Assembly (NCBI RefSeq): GCF_000024365.1
Contig: NC_013235.1
Coordinates: forward strand, 2,728,001 to 2,792,000
From: Nakamurella multipartita DSM 44233
GTDB lineage: Bacteria > Actinomycetota > Actinomycetes > Mycobacteriales > Nakamurellaceae
Reading direction: 5' to 3'
DNA length: 64,000 bases
Positions 17,753-27,152 of this stretch are shown here, piece by piece (the first letter of the stretch is position 1; each line of letters begins with the position of its first letter). The notes beneath the pieces were generated by a model. The model saw only the letters and a list, made by a program, of their open reading frames with translations, searched no databases and was not told where the DNA came from. Made by a program: the position numbers and the translations under genes.

Positions 17753-18549
17753 CGCACCCCCGGGTGGGCGCGGTGCAGGCTCTGCATGTCGGCGAGCAGG
17801 TGGCCCAGATGCTCGGTGTGCAGGCCCCGGCGACCGCCGCGGGACCGCCGGATGGGTTGCGGCTCGGTCAGTGTCGCTTGCGCCAGGACGGGCCGCAGGT
17901 AGTCGGACCAGCCACCGCGCAGGGTGCCGGGGTCCACGGCGATGCCCGGAAGGGCCAGCAGGTCATCGGCGATCTCGGCCGGGTCGAATAGTTCCTCGAC
18001 GTAGGGCCAGGTCGCCTCCAGCGCGGCCTGCATCCGGGCGTGCGAGAGCTCGGTGCCGTCACCGAGCCGCAGGGTCCACTGGGCGGCGTGATCCCGGTGG
18101 TAATCGACCTCTTTGACCGCCTTGGCGGCCAGCGCGGCCAGGGTCGCGTCCGGCGCGCCGGCCAGCGCGCTGTACAGCTCGAACTGGTAGGCGGAGAAGA
18201 TCAGCTGGCGGGCGATGGTGACCGCGAAGTCGCCATTGGGGATCTCCACCAGCTGCACGTTGGTGAACTCACGCTCGCTGCGCAGGTAGGCCAGGTCGTC
18301 CTCGCTGCGGCCCTGGCCCTGCACCTGACCGGCGTAGGTGAGCAGGGTGCGGGCCTGACCGAGCAGGTCCAGGGAGATGTTGGCCAGGGCCATGTCCTCC
18401 TCGAGCTGCGGCGCCCGGGTGATCCATTCGGCCAGCCGGTGCGAGAGCACCAGGGCGTCATCGCCCAGCCCGATCACGTAGCGGGCCAGGGCGTCCGCCG
18501 GCACCGGGCCCGGCGCGGGCGTGGACGGGACGGTCGAGGCGGTGCTCAC
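17746..18549 (-). CDS. paaC: Phenylacetyl-CoA epoxidase structural subunit PaaC
   Basis: 267-residue helical ferritin-like protein. Family landmarks are LSHRLAEWITRAPQLEEDMA near residues 35-54, LANISLDLLGQAR, FSAYQFELYSAL and KEVDYHRDHAAQW. PaaC is the non-catalytic partner of PaaA in the (PaaAC)2 core that epoxidises phenylacetyl-CoA. Its 3' end overlaps paaD and its start overlaps paaB. Confidence 0.93.
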   Translation of the reverse strand: MSTASTVPSTPAPGPVPADALARYVIGLGDDALVLSHRLAEWITRAPQLEEDMALANISLDLLGQARTLLTYAGQVQGQGRSEDDLAYLRSEREFTNVQLVEIPNGDFAVTIARQLIFSAYQFELYSALAGAPDATLAALAAKAVKEVDYHRDHAAQWTLRLGDGTELSHARMQAALEATWPYVEELFDPAEIADDLLALPGIAVDPGTLRGGWSDYLRPVLAQATLTEPQPIRRSRGGRRGLHTEHLGHLLADMQSLHRAHPGVRW

Positions 18550-18877
18550 AGGTGCGACACCCCCTCGGGCACGTCGTAGAAGGTCGGATGGCGGTAGGCC
18601 TTGTCCAGGGCCGGGTCGAAGAACGCATCCTTCTCGTCGGGGCTGGACGCCGAGATCGATGCGGCCGGCACCACCCAGATCGAGACGCCCTCGCCCCGGC
18701 GGGTGTAGACGTCGCGGGCGTTACGCAGCGCCATCGCCGCATCGGGGGCGTGCAGGCTGCCGACGTGCTGATGGGACAGGCCCCGGCGGGCCCGGACGAA
18801 CACCTCCCATAACGGCCAGCCCCGGCTCCGGGCCCGCGGACCCGCGGCGTCCACGGGTTCGCCGGTTCCGGGCCCGG

Positions 18878-18881
<4 letters not shown>
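18546..18881 (-). CDS. paaB: Phenylacetyl-CoA epoxidase subunit PaaB
   Basis: 111 residues with the family core [41 protein letters not shown] and VWVVPAA-type strands (here IWVVPAASI). PaaB is a small bridging subunit of the epoxidase. The GTG at 18881 overlaps the paaA stop (GTGA) and gives a normal-length protein; the longer frame is a shadow of paaA. Confidence 0.92.
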
Positions 18882-19906
<1,025 letters not shown>

Positions 19907-19954
19907 ACGGCCTCCCTGCCACGCTGCAGACGGTCGGACGATCGAATGGCTGTA

Positions 19955-19972
19955 ACTGACCGAACGGTCAGT
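19955..19972. promoter_or_regulatory. Operator-like palindrome upstream of paaA
   Basis: Perfect arms ACTGACCG and CGGTCAGT separated by AA, 49 bases before the paaA start and 124 bases before the divergent epimerase start. Arms match those of the palindrome upstream of the TetR gene. Probable binding site of the paa regulator, overlapping the paaA promoter. Confidence 0.75.
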
Positions 19973-20095
19973 AAGAATTTTGCCGGCAACCGGACGAGCT
20001 GTCAACCACGATTGAGCGCACCTCGATGGGGCACCTGAATCGTGGTCCCCAGTTCGTCGGGCGGCCGGCGCACAGGGACGCACAGGGAGATGTGG

Positions 20096-20968
20096 ATGAC
20101 GCGGATCGCGGTGACCGGGGGAAGCGGCAAGCTCGGGCGGGCGGTGGTGGCCAGACTGGTCGATGACGGCCACGAGGTCGTCAATCTGGACCAGGTCGCC
20201 TCGCCCGAGGCTCGCTGCCCCTTCGTGCGGGTCGACCTGTCGGACTACGGACAGACCGTGGCGGCGCTGCTCGGGGTCGACGACCGATACGACCACATCG
20301 ACGCCGTCGTCCACCTCGCGGCCATCCCGGCGCCCGGTCTGACCACCAACGAGGCGACCTTCGGCAACAACATTCTCAGCACCTACCACGTTTTCGCGGC
20401 CGCTCGGGCGGCCGGGATCAAGACCGTGGTGTGGGCGTCCAGCGAGACGGTCCTCGGCCTGCCGTTCGACGCCCAGGCGCCGCCGCCCTACCTGCCCGTC
20501 GACGAGGAGTATCACCCGCGGCCGAACTCGTCCTACTCCCTGGCCAAGACCCTGGAGGAGGAGATGGCCGGGCAGTTCTGCCGATGGGATCCGGAGCTGT
20601 CGATGACCGGGCTGCGGTTCTCCAACGTGATGGAACCGGCCGACTACTCGGCCTTCCCGGGATACGACGACGACCCGAGTCACCGCATCTGGAACCTGTG
20701 GGGCTACATCGACGCCCGGGACGGGGCCCAGGCTGTCGCGCTGGCCCTGGCCGCCGCCCGGCCCGGGGTGGACGTGTTCATCATCGCGGCGGCCGACACC
20801 GTGATGAGCCGGTCCAGCGCGGACCTGGCCGAAAGCATGTTCCCGGATGTCCCGGTGACCCGGCCCCTGGGCACCCACGAGACCCTGCTGGGCATCGACA
20901 AGGCCCGTCGCATTCTGGGTTTCGAACCGGCTCACTCGTGGCGCGACCAGCCGTCCGAGGCGCGCTGA
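20096..20968 (+). CDS. NAD-dependent epimerase/dehydratase family protein
   Basis: 290-residue extended SDR. The N-terminal dinucleotide motif is [13 protein letters not shown], followed by HLAAIPAPG, a serine region WASSETVLG and the active-site YSLAK (Tyr/Lys). Residues near the C-terminus ([15 protein letters not shown]) match UDP-sugar epimerase-like proteins. The ATG at 20096 was preferred over 20090 because GGGAG lies six bases upstream. It diverges from paaA. The substrate is not evident; many such actinobacterial proteins are linked to sugar or uronate metabolism. Confidence 0.75.
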   Translation: MTRIAVTGGSGKLGRAVVARLVDDGHEVVNLDQVASPEARCPFVRVDLSDYGQTVAALLGVDDRYDHIDAVVHLAAIPAPGLTTNEATFGNNILSTYHVFAAARAAGIKTVVWASSETVLGLPFDAQAPPPYLPVDEEYHPRPNSSYSLAKTLEEEMAGQFCRWDPELSMTGLRFSNVMEPADYSAFPGYDDDPSHRIWNLWGYIDARDGAQAVALALAAARPGVDVFIIAAADTVMSRSSADLAESMFPDVPVTRPLGTHETLLGIDKARRILGFEPAHSWRDQPSEAR

Positions 20969-20993
20969 CCGGGCGCCTCGGCCCGGCCGCCGG

Positions 20994-22547
20994 TCAGGCC
21001 GGCGACTCGAGCTGCTCGTCGGCCAGCTGCTCGGGACGGTGCGAGTCGTCCAGGGTCGCGGCCCCGAGGAAGGCCACCGTACCGACCAGCACCGTGAGCA
21101 CCAGGTAGGCGATCCGCTCGCCGTGGAAGTACGAGTCGACCAGCTCCGGGCTCCACGCGCCGAGCGGCAGGACGGTGACCACGAGCGCGGCGATCAACGT
21201 GCCGACCAGGGCGGTGCCGATGCTGGAGCCGACCTCCTGAGCGGTGTCGTTGAGGGCGGCCCCCAACGACGTGCGGTTCTCCGGCATGGCGTCGACCAGG
21301 CCGACCGCGCAGATCGTCATGACGGTGCGCAGCCCGAAGGTCATCACCACCATGCCGGCGGCGATCGCCAGGTACCCGTGGTCGACCGCCCAGGCCAGCC
21401 AGGCCAGACCCACGGTCAGCGCACCCGCGCCGACCAGGCAGGCCATCCGGCGGCCGAACCGGGTGACCAGGTACTCGGTGAGCGGGGTGGCGGCCAGCAT
21501 GGTGACGATGAACGGCAGGTTGGCCAGGCCGGCGACCATCGGGCTCCAGCCGTAGGCGAACTGGAAATGCAGGACCAGGCTGAACATCACGCCGGCCATG
21601 GCGATGGCCGTGCCCAGCTGGGCCACGGTCGCACCACGCACGACGGGGTGGCGCAGCAACCGCAGATCCAGCATGGGGAAGGCGGTGCGACGCTCGCGCA
21701 CCACGAAGCCGATCACGGAAGCGATCGCCCCGGCGGCCGAGAGCAGGGTCGGCAGGGACACCCAACCGTGCTCGATACCGCTGGTCAGCGTGTAGCAGCC
21801 CAGCCCGATGGCCAGGATGGTCAGCGCCGCGCCCGGCAGGTCCAGGGGGTCGGCGATGAGATCGTCGGGGTGGTCCTTGGCCACGCCCAGCCGCACGCCG
21901 ACGGCGGCGATCAGGGCGATCGGCGCGTTGACCAGCAGCAGCCACTGCCAGCCGACGTGAGCCAGGGCGGAGCCCCCGATGAGGGGCCCGAGGATGAAAC
22001 CGCTCATCCCGACGACGATCATCACCGTCATCGCCCGCCGCCGGAGCGCGTCGTCGTCGAACAGCCGGAACACCAGCGAGTTGGTGATCGGCGCCATGGC
22101 GGCGGCGGCGATGCCCAGCCCGGCCCGCAGGGCGATGAGTTCGCCGGTGGTGGTCACCGCGACGACGGCCAGGCTCATCAGGCCGAACGCCGACAGGCCC
22201 AGGAGCAGGACCCGCCGGCGACCGAACCGGTCGGCGATCGAGCCGGCCGTCAGCAGCAGCCCGCCGAAGGTGAGCGAGTAGGCGCCGGTGATCCACTGCA
22301 GCGAGGTGGTGCTGCCCTGCAGGTCCCGGCCGATCGTCGGCAGGGCGACGGTCAGCAGGGTGTTGTCGACCATCTCCACGAAGAACGCCAGACACAGTGC
22401 GGCCAAGGGAATCCAGGCCGCGCGCAGCGATGGGTAGAACCGGCCGGCCGGCGGCCCGGCCGGCGCGCCGTCGGCGGGCGGCAGGGGGACGGGGGAGACC
22501 GGGGCGGTGGTGGCCGGCGAGCCGCCCACCGGTGGGGGTGTGGTCAT
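20994..22547 (-). CDS. MFS drug exporter, DHA2/EmrB-QacA type (14 helices)
   Basis: 517 residues with about 14 hydrophobic helices. The TM1 motif [22 protein letters not shown], the motif A loop [16 protein letters not shown], and the motif C-like stretch [13 protein letters not shown] identify an H+-coupled drug antiporter of the DHA2 family. The start ATG at 22547 has a GAGAGG site. It diverges from a TetR gene, with three palindromes in the 79-base gap, so it is very probably controlled by that repressor. The substrate range is unknown. Confidence 0.88.
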   Translation of the reverse strand: MTTPPPVGGSPATTAPVSPVPLPPADGAPAGPPAGRFYPSLRAAWIPLAALCLAFFVEMVDNTLLTVALPTIGRDLQGSTTSLQWITGAYSLTFGGLLLTAGSIADRFGRRRVLLLGLSAFGLMSLAVVAVTTTGELIALRAGLGIAAAAMAPITNSLVFRLFDDDALRRRAMTVMIVVGMSGFILGPLIGGSALAHVGWQWLLLVNAPIALIAAVGVRLGVAKDHPDDLIADPLDLPGAALTILAIGLGCYTLTSGIEHGWVSLPTLLSAAGAIASVIGFVVRERRTAFPMLDLRLLRHPVVRGATVAQLGTAIAMAGVMFSLVLHFQFAYGWSPMVAGLANLPFIVTMLAATPLTEYLVTRFGRRMACLVGAGALTVGLAWLAWAVDHGYLAIAAGMVVMTFGLRTVMTICAVGLVDAMPENRTSLGAALNDTAQEVGSSIGTALVGTLIAALVVTVLPLGAWSPELVDSYFHGERIAYLVLTVLVGTVAFLGAATLDDSHRPEQLADEQLESPA

Positions 22548-22562
22548 GGGGTACCTCTCAGA

Positions 22563-22614
22563 TCGAACCGCGTTCGATAACCGAACGTCGTTCGAACTAT
22601 AGAACCGCGTTCGA
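22563..22614. promoter_or_regulatory. Three tandem operator palindromes between exporter and TetR genes
   Basis: Sites at 22563-22577 (TCGAAC, three bases, GTTCGA), 22582-22594 (CGAAC, three bases, GTTCG) and 22600-22614 (AGAAC, three bases, GTTCGA). Dyad centres are 18-19 bases apart, near two helical turns, so repressor dimers could bind one face of the DNA and cover both divergent promoters. Confidence 0.8.
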
Positions 22615-22626
22615 TAGAGTGCAAGG

Positions 22627-23400
22627 GTGATCCAGGACCCGCAGCTCCGCTCGCCCACCCGGCCGGCCCGCCGGCGTGCCTCGCACTCGATGGAAGCGGT
22701 GCTGACCGAGGCGATCCTGCTGCTCGACGAGGCCGGTGAGCCGGCCCTGACCTTCCGGGCCCTCGCGGCCCGGCTCGGTGGCGGCGTCGGCAGCATCTAC
22801 TGGTACGTCCAGAGCAAGGACGAGTTGCTCGACCGCGCGGCCGATTACGCGTTGGAATCGGTGGTCGCCGACACCGAGCACTTCGTGCACGAGGACGACC
22901 CCATCGATGGCCTCCGGGGGATCGCGATCGCGCTGTTCACCGCGGCCGCCGCGCGACCCTGGCTGAGCAGCTACTTCCTGCGCAACACCGGCTTCCAGCC
23001 GAACTCGCTGCTGCTCTTCGAACGGGTGGGCGGCCAGGTCCTGCGCCTGCAGTTGACGGCCCGCCAGTCCTTCGACGCCGCCTCGGCCGTGATCGGGTTC
23101 GTCATCGGCCTGGCCGCCGACATGAGCCAGGAACCGCCGGCCGAGGTGGCCGCCGGAGCGATGACCCGCGAGCAGTACATGGACGACGTGGTGAACCAGT
23201 GGCGGCATCTGGACCAGGCCCAATTTCCTTTCCTGCACAGCATTCTGGACGTCTTCCGGGTCCATGACGACGTCGAGCAGTTCCGCGCCGGCCTGGATCT
23301 GCTGCTCGACGGGCTCCGCCGGCAGGCCGAACGCGCCCGCGACGAACGCGCCCACCCTGGTGCAAGGCCGGACGGGAGGGTGTCCACCGCCGGCGGATGA
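22627..23400 (+). CDS. TetR-family repressor of the adjacent exporter
   Basis: 257 residues starting at a GTG. The DNA-binding domain includes LTFRALAARLGGGVGSIYWYVQSKDELLDRAADYA, summarised here as a TetR helix-turn-helix at about residues 40-75. The remaining ~180 residues resemble the TetR C-terminal ligand domain, with a helical WRHLDQAQFPFLHSIL region. Divergent arrangement and shared operators point to ligand-relieved repression of the exporter and of itself. The tail after residue 240 is charged and Pro-rich and partly overlaps upstream signals of the next gene. Confidence 0.85.
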   Translation: MIQDPQLRSPTRPARRRASHSMEAVLTEAILLLDEAGEPALTFRALAARLGGGVGSIYWYVQSKDELLDRAADYALESVVADTEHFVHEDDPIDGLRGIAIALFTAAAARPWLSSYFLRNTGFQPNSLLLFERVGGQVLRLQLTARQSFDAASAVIGFVIGLAADMSQEPPAEVAAGAMTREQYMDDVVNQWRHLDQAQFPFLHSILDVFRVHDDVEQFRAGLDLLLDGLRRQAERARDERAHPGARPDGRVSTAGG

Positions 23401-23452
23401 ACCCTCGATGTCGGCCCGCGGCGGATCGGTGGGTACGTTGGCGGAGGTGTCA

Positions 23453-24130
23453 GTGAAAGCGGTGCGGCCCGACCGGCCACGGCCTTCGGCCCCGCCACGA
23501 TCGGCGACCCGGTCGACCGTGCCCGCCGCCGTCACGGCGTTCTGCCTGGACCAGCTGGTCCGCCGGAACCTGCGCGGGGTGTGGGTCCGCGGCGAGCTGC
23601 CGGCCGGGCCGGCGATCTGGGCGGCCAACCACCACAGCTGGTGGGACTTTTTCGTGGCCCGGGCCGCGGTGCGCTCCATCGGCCGGACCGACATCGGCGT
23701 CCTGATGGACCCGGCGAACATCGGCTCCCGGCGGATGTTCGGCTGGGCCGGGGCGGTCGGGACGGACCGGCTACGGGCGGCACTGGACGTCTTGCGCTCG
23801 GGTGGGGTGCTCGTGCTGTTCCCGGAGGGCGAGCTGCGGGCGCCGGGCCCGCTCGGCCCCGTCCGGCCGGGCGCGGCCTGGTTGGCCCACCGGGGCCGGC
23901 GCCCGACGCGGGCCGTGGTGACCCGGGTCGTCCTGCGCGGGCACCAGGCACCGGAGGCCTATCTGGACATCAGTCCCGTCCCGGTCGTGGCCGAGCTGGC
24001 CGCCGTCCTGGCCAGCCGGATCGAGGCGGTCGATGCCGAGCTGGCCGGGGCCGATCCCTCGCATCCAGTGCCGGGGTACCGGCCGGTAGTCAAGGGCGTG
24101 CGCAGCTGGTCGGAACGGATGTCCCGGTGA
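23453..24130 (+). CDS. Lysophospholipid acyltransferase-like protein of the carotenoid operon
   Basis: 225 residues of the PlsC/LPLAT fold. Catalytic NHHSWWDF (His-x4-Asp) lies near residue 58 and the second block FPEGELR near 125. Such enzymes move an acyl chain from a thioester donor to a hydroxyl. The GTG at 23453 was chosen because GGAGG ends five bases before it; GTG 23447 and ATG 23408 are alternatives. It is the first gene of a tightly overlapping plus-strand operon leading into a glycosyltransferase, a P450 and carotenoid cyclase genes. Acylation of a carotenoid glycoside, as in staphyloxanthin-type pigments, is a reasonable inference; ordinary phospholipid synthesis remains possible. 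Confidence 0.78.
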   Translation: MKAVRPDRPRPSAPPRSATRSTVPAAVTAFCLDQLVRRNLRGVWVRGELPAGPAIWAANHHSWWDFFVARAAVRSIGRTDIGVLMDPANIGSRRMFGWAGAVGTDRLRAALDVLRSGGVLVLFPEGELRAPGPLGPVRPGAAWLAHRGRRPTRAVVTRVVLRGHQAPEAYLDISPVPVVAELAAVLASRIEAVDAELAGADPSHPVPGYRPVVKGVRSWSERMSR

Positions 24131-25263
24131 CGGGACGGCTCACCGGTCGGTCGCCGGCCCGGAGGGCCGCGGTCGACGGTCTCGCCGTGCCCGTGCTGGC
24201 CTTCCTGTCGATCAAGCTGGCCGTCCTGATCGCGAACCTGTGGTGGTTCCCGACCCTGCGCCGGCCCCCGGGGCCACGCCCCGACGCGGGTGAGTCGGTG
24301 CTGCTCGTGCCGTTGCGCGACGAGGCGGATCGGATACCGGAGGCGTTGCCGGGCATGCTGGCCGCCGGTTTCGGCGAGGTCGTGCTGCTCGACGACGGGT
24401 CGACCGACGGGACCGCGGAGTTGGTGGAGCAGCTGGTGCGCAGCGCCTGGTCCGGCTCGCCGGCCCGGTTGATCCCCGGTCGGCCGCGTCCGGCCGGCTG
24501 GGCCGGCAAGCCGTGGGCGTGCGCGCAACTCGCGCAGGCCAGCGACGCCGCCACCCTGGTGTTTTGCGACGCCGACGTGCAGCTGGCCCCAGGGGCCGCC
24601 GAAGCGATCCTGGCCGAGATGGAACATCAAGGCGCGCAGGTTTTCTCGGTCTTTCCCCGGCACCGGACCGGCAGCTGGAGCGAGCGATTATTGGCGCCGC
24701 TGATCGTCGACGTCCTGCTGTGCGGGTTGCCGTTCGGGCTGCTGCGCAGCCCGGTCCGGTCGGCCGCGGCGGCCCACGGCGCGCTGCTCGCCTTTCGCCG
24801 CGAGGCGTACACGGCGGTCGGCGGATTCGGCGGCGTCCGGGACGAGGTCGTCGAGGATGTCGCCCTGGCCCGGCTCGCCCGCCGCCGGGGTCTGCGGCTC
24901 GGGCTCGCGCTCGGCGGGTCCACCGCGCAGGTGCGGATGTACCGCAACCGGCGCGAGGTGACCGCGGGCCTGGGTCGCGGCCTGCTGCCGATGGCCGGCG
25001 GCCGCCGCTGGCTGGTGGTGCTGGCCTGGGTCTGGCACGTTCTGGCGTACACCGCGCCGGTGCTGCTGGCCGTCGCCCGGCCCCGGTGGCGGGTGGCCGC
25101 CGCGCTGGGGGTCACCGAGCGGGCGCTGCTGGAGCTCAAGACCGGTGGTCGGGATTGGCTGGCCGCGCTGACGATCGCCGCCGCGCCGGTGGCCGCCGGG
25201 CCGGTCGTGGGGCAGGGCCTGCGCCGCCGGCAGGTCTGGCGAGGCCGGAGCTACGTCACGTGA
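24127..25263 (+). CDS. Family 2 glycosyltransferase, carotenoid type
   Basis: 378 residues. A hydrophobic N-terminal helix (VPVLAFLSIKLAVLIANLWW) precedes a GT-A domain with VVLLDDGSTDGTAELV, GWAGKPWACAQLA, CDADVQLAPGA and the later DEVVEDVALARLARRRG (ED acid pair). Two or three C-terminal helices follow. The pattern GKPWAC...CDADV...EDVALA is shared with CrtQ/CruC-like enzymes that glycosylate carotenoid hydroxyl or carboxyl groups at the membrane. GTGA overlap at both ends ties it to the acyltransferase and P450 genes. Confidence 0.83.
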   Translation: MTGRLTGRSPARRAAVDGLAVPVLAFLSIKLAVLIANLWWFPTLRRPPGPRPDAGESVLLVPLRDEADRIPEALPGMLAAGFGEVVLLDDGSTDGTAELVEQLVRSAWSGSPARLIPGRPRPAGWAGKPWACAQLAQASDAATLVFCDADVQLAPGAAEAILAEMEHQGAQVFSVFPRHRTGSWSERLLAPLIVDVLLCGLPFGLLRSPVRSAAAAHGALLAFRREAYTAVGGFGGVRDEVVEDVALARLARRRGLRLGLALGGSTAQVRMYRNRREVTAGLGRGLLPMAGGRRWLVVLAWVWHVLAYTAPVLLAVARPRWRVAAALGVTERALLELKTGGRDWLAALTIAAAPVAAGPVVGQGLRRRQVWRGRSYVT

Positions 25264-26456
25264 GCCGTCCGGTCATCACGACGGACGCCCGCGCGTCCGG
25301 TCGCGCCGCCGCCGGGCTGCCGCGGCCGCCGGTGCCGAAACCGGCGGGGGCCCGGCTCAGCGGCCATCTGCCGCGCTGGGGCCGCGACGCCATCGCCCTG
25401 CTGGAGGAAGGGGCGCGGCTGGGACCGGTGTTCCGGGTGCGGCTCTGGCGGCCGGCCCTGGTCGGCTACCAGCCGGGCTGGAACCGGACGATCCTGAGCG
25501 ACCTGGACGGCTTTCGGAGCCGGGGAAGTATGAGCCAGCTCTCGCCGTTCCTGCGCGGGGGCGTCATCGCCCTGGACGCCCCGGCCCACCGGCCGCGGCG
25601 GGCCCAGCTCAACCCGACGTTCCACCGCCAGGCCATCGCCCCGCTGTTCACCGGCCGGTTCCAGGACATCGTCGATCGCTCGCGGCCGCAGGGCACCTTC
25701 GACGCGGTGACGTGGGCCTCGGCCGTCGTGCGCCGGCTGTTGACCGAGGCCTTCTTCGGCCCCGGCCGGTCGCCGGCGCTCGAGGAGTTCCTGGCGCCGC
25801 TGGACCGGTCGCTGCCCGCGCCGCTGTTGCCGCGGCCGCTGCGGATCCGGCGGATGCGCCGGGTCCTGCGCGCGGCGTTGGCCGATCCACCGCCCGGCAC
25901 GCTGCTCGCCGCGTTCGCGGCGCTGCCCGGCCCGTCCGACGACGCGGTCGAGGAGGCCAGGGTCGCGCTGGCCGCGGGGTACGACACGACCGCCCACACG
26001 GTGGCGTTCGCGTTGTGGGAGATCGCCGCCCGGCCCGACCTGAACGACCCCGATCGGACCGGCGCCGTCGTCCGGGAGGCGCTGCGGCTCTACCCGGCCG
26101 GGTGGATCGGCAGCCGGGTGGCGGTGCGGGACGTCGACGTCGAGGGCGTGCGCGTCCCGGCCGGGCACCTGGTCCTGTACAGCCCCTACCTGACCCACCG
26201 GGATCCGCAGGTGTGGGACCAGCCCGATCGCTTCCGACCGGAGCGCTTCGACCGGCCGTTGCCGGCCTGGGGGTACCTGCCCTTCGGCGCCGGCGAACGC
26301 ATCTGCCTGGGTGCCGCGCTGGCCACCGCCATGGTGCAGGCGGCGGTCCGGGCCTTCGCCGGCGGTCGCCTGCGCCGGGTCGGCGGTGACCCGCGCCCGA
26401 CCGGGGTGCTGACCCTGACGCCGCGCGGACCCCTGATCCTGGACCACCGCCCGTGA
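25260..26456 (+). CDS. Cytochrome P450, probable carotenoid hydroxylase
   Basis: 398-residue soluble P450. The I-helix oxygen motif is AGYDTTAHT, the K-helix ExxR is in REALRLYP, and the haem-ligand loop is FGAGERICLGAALA. The GTG start overlaps the glycosyltransferase stop. It lies immediately before the lycopene cyclase and crtU genes. In Brevibacterium-type aromatic carotenoid pathways ring 3-hydroxylation is assigned to a P450, so this enzyme is a good candidate for hydroxylating the ring, giving the oxygen that the glycosyltransferase could use. The redox partner is not encoded nearby. Confidence 0.85.
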   Translation: MSRPVITTDARASGRAAAGLPRPPVPKPAGARLSGHLPRWGRDAIALLEEGARLGPVFRVRLWRPALVGYQPGWNRTILSDLDGFRSRGSMSQLSPFLRGGVIALDAPAHRPRRAQLNPTFHRQAIAPLFTGRFQDIVDRSRPQGTFDAVTWASAVVRRLLTEAFFGPGRSPALEEFLAPLDRSLPAPLLPRPLRIRRMRRVLRAALADPPPGTLLAAFAALPGPSDDAVEEARVALAAGYDTTAHTVAFALWEIAARPDLNDPDRTGAVVREALRLYPAGWIGSRVAVRDVDVEGVRVPAGHLVLYSPYLTHRDPQVWDQPDRFRPERFDRPLPAWGYLPFGAGERICLGAALATAMVQAAVRAFAGGRLRRVGGDPRPTGVLTLTPRGPLILDHRP

Positions 26457-26481
26457 CCGAGACCGATCCGGAGGTTCACTC

Positions 26482-26829
26482 GTGCAGCACCTGACGTACC
26501 TGGCGGTGTTGCTGGCCTGCCTGCTGCTCACCGCGCCGCTGGAGCTCGTGCTGCGGGCCCGCGTCTACGGCCGCTGGCGGCGGGCCGCCGCCGCGATCCT
26601 GCCGGTCGCCGCCGTCTTCGTGCTCTGGGACTACCTGGCCACCGCCGCCGGCTGGTGGTGGTTCGACGAGCAGTTCGTGACGGGCGTGTTCATCGGGATC
26701 CTGCCGTGGGAGGAGTTGATGTTCTTCCTGGTCGTGCCGATCTGCGCGCTGCTGACCTTCGAGGCGGTGCGCCGGCTCCGGCCGGGCTGGGCGGACGCGG
26801 CCGCACCGGACCTGGAGGCGCGGCGGTGA
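26482..26829 (+). CDS. crtYc: Lycopene cyclase subunit CrtYc
   Basis: 115 residues with three hydrophobic helices and the conserved pattern FVLWDYLATAAGWWWFD, then GILPWEELMFFLVVPICALL, typical of the small heterodimeric lycopene beta- or epsilon-cyclase subunits of actinobacteria. The GTG at 26482 has GGAGG upstream. It forms an integral-membrane heterodimer with the next gene product, converting linear lycopene ends to rings. Sequence does not tell beta from epsilon cyclisation, but a downstream crtU implies beta rings. Confidence 0.9.
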   Translation: MQHLTYLAVLLACLLLTAPLELVLRARVYGRWRRAAAAILPVAAVFVLWDYLATAAGWWWFDEQFVTGVFIGILPWEELMFFLVVPICALLTFEAVRRLRPGWADAAAPDLEARR

Positions 26830-27152
26830 TCGGCGCCTACACCGCTGGCGCGATCGGGGCGATCGTGGCCGCCGTCCTGATGGACCTGGTGATCGTCCGG
26901 ACCCGGCTGCTGCGCACCCGGCTGTTCTGGGCCAGCTACGCGATCGTGGTGTTCTTCCAGCTGATCGTGAACGGAATCCTGACCGGTCTGGGCATCGTGC
27001 AGTACGACCCGGAGGTGATCCTGGGCGTGCGGCTGGCCTACGCGCCGATCGAGGATCTCGGGTTCGGGTTCGGCCTGGTCACGCTGACCCTGGTGATGTG
27101 GACCCGGTCGGGCCGCACCGCGGCCCAGCGGGCGACGGAGGAGACGAGATGA
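26826..27152 (+). CDS. crtYd: Lycopene cyclase subunit CrtYd
   Basis: 108 residues with three helices. It holds the partner-subunit motif YDPEVILGVRLAYAPIEDLG and an earlier LFWASYAIVVFFQLIVNGIL helix. The start GTG overlaps crtYc's stop, and its own stop overlaps crtU's ATG, so the two half-enzymes are made together with crtU. Confidence 0.9.
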   Translation: MIGAYTAGAIGAIVAAVLMDLVIVRTRLLRTRLFWASYAIVVFFQLIVNGILTGLGIVQYDPEVILGVRLAYAPIEDLGFGFGLVTLTLVMWTRSGRTAAQRATEETR

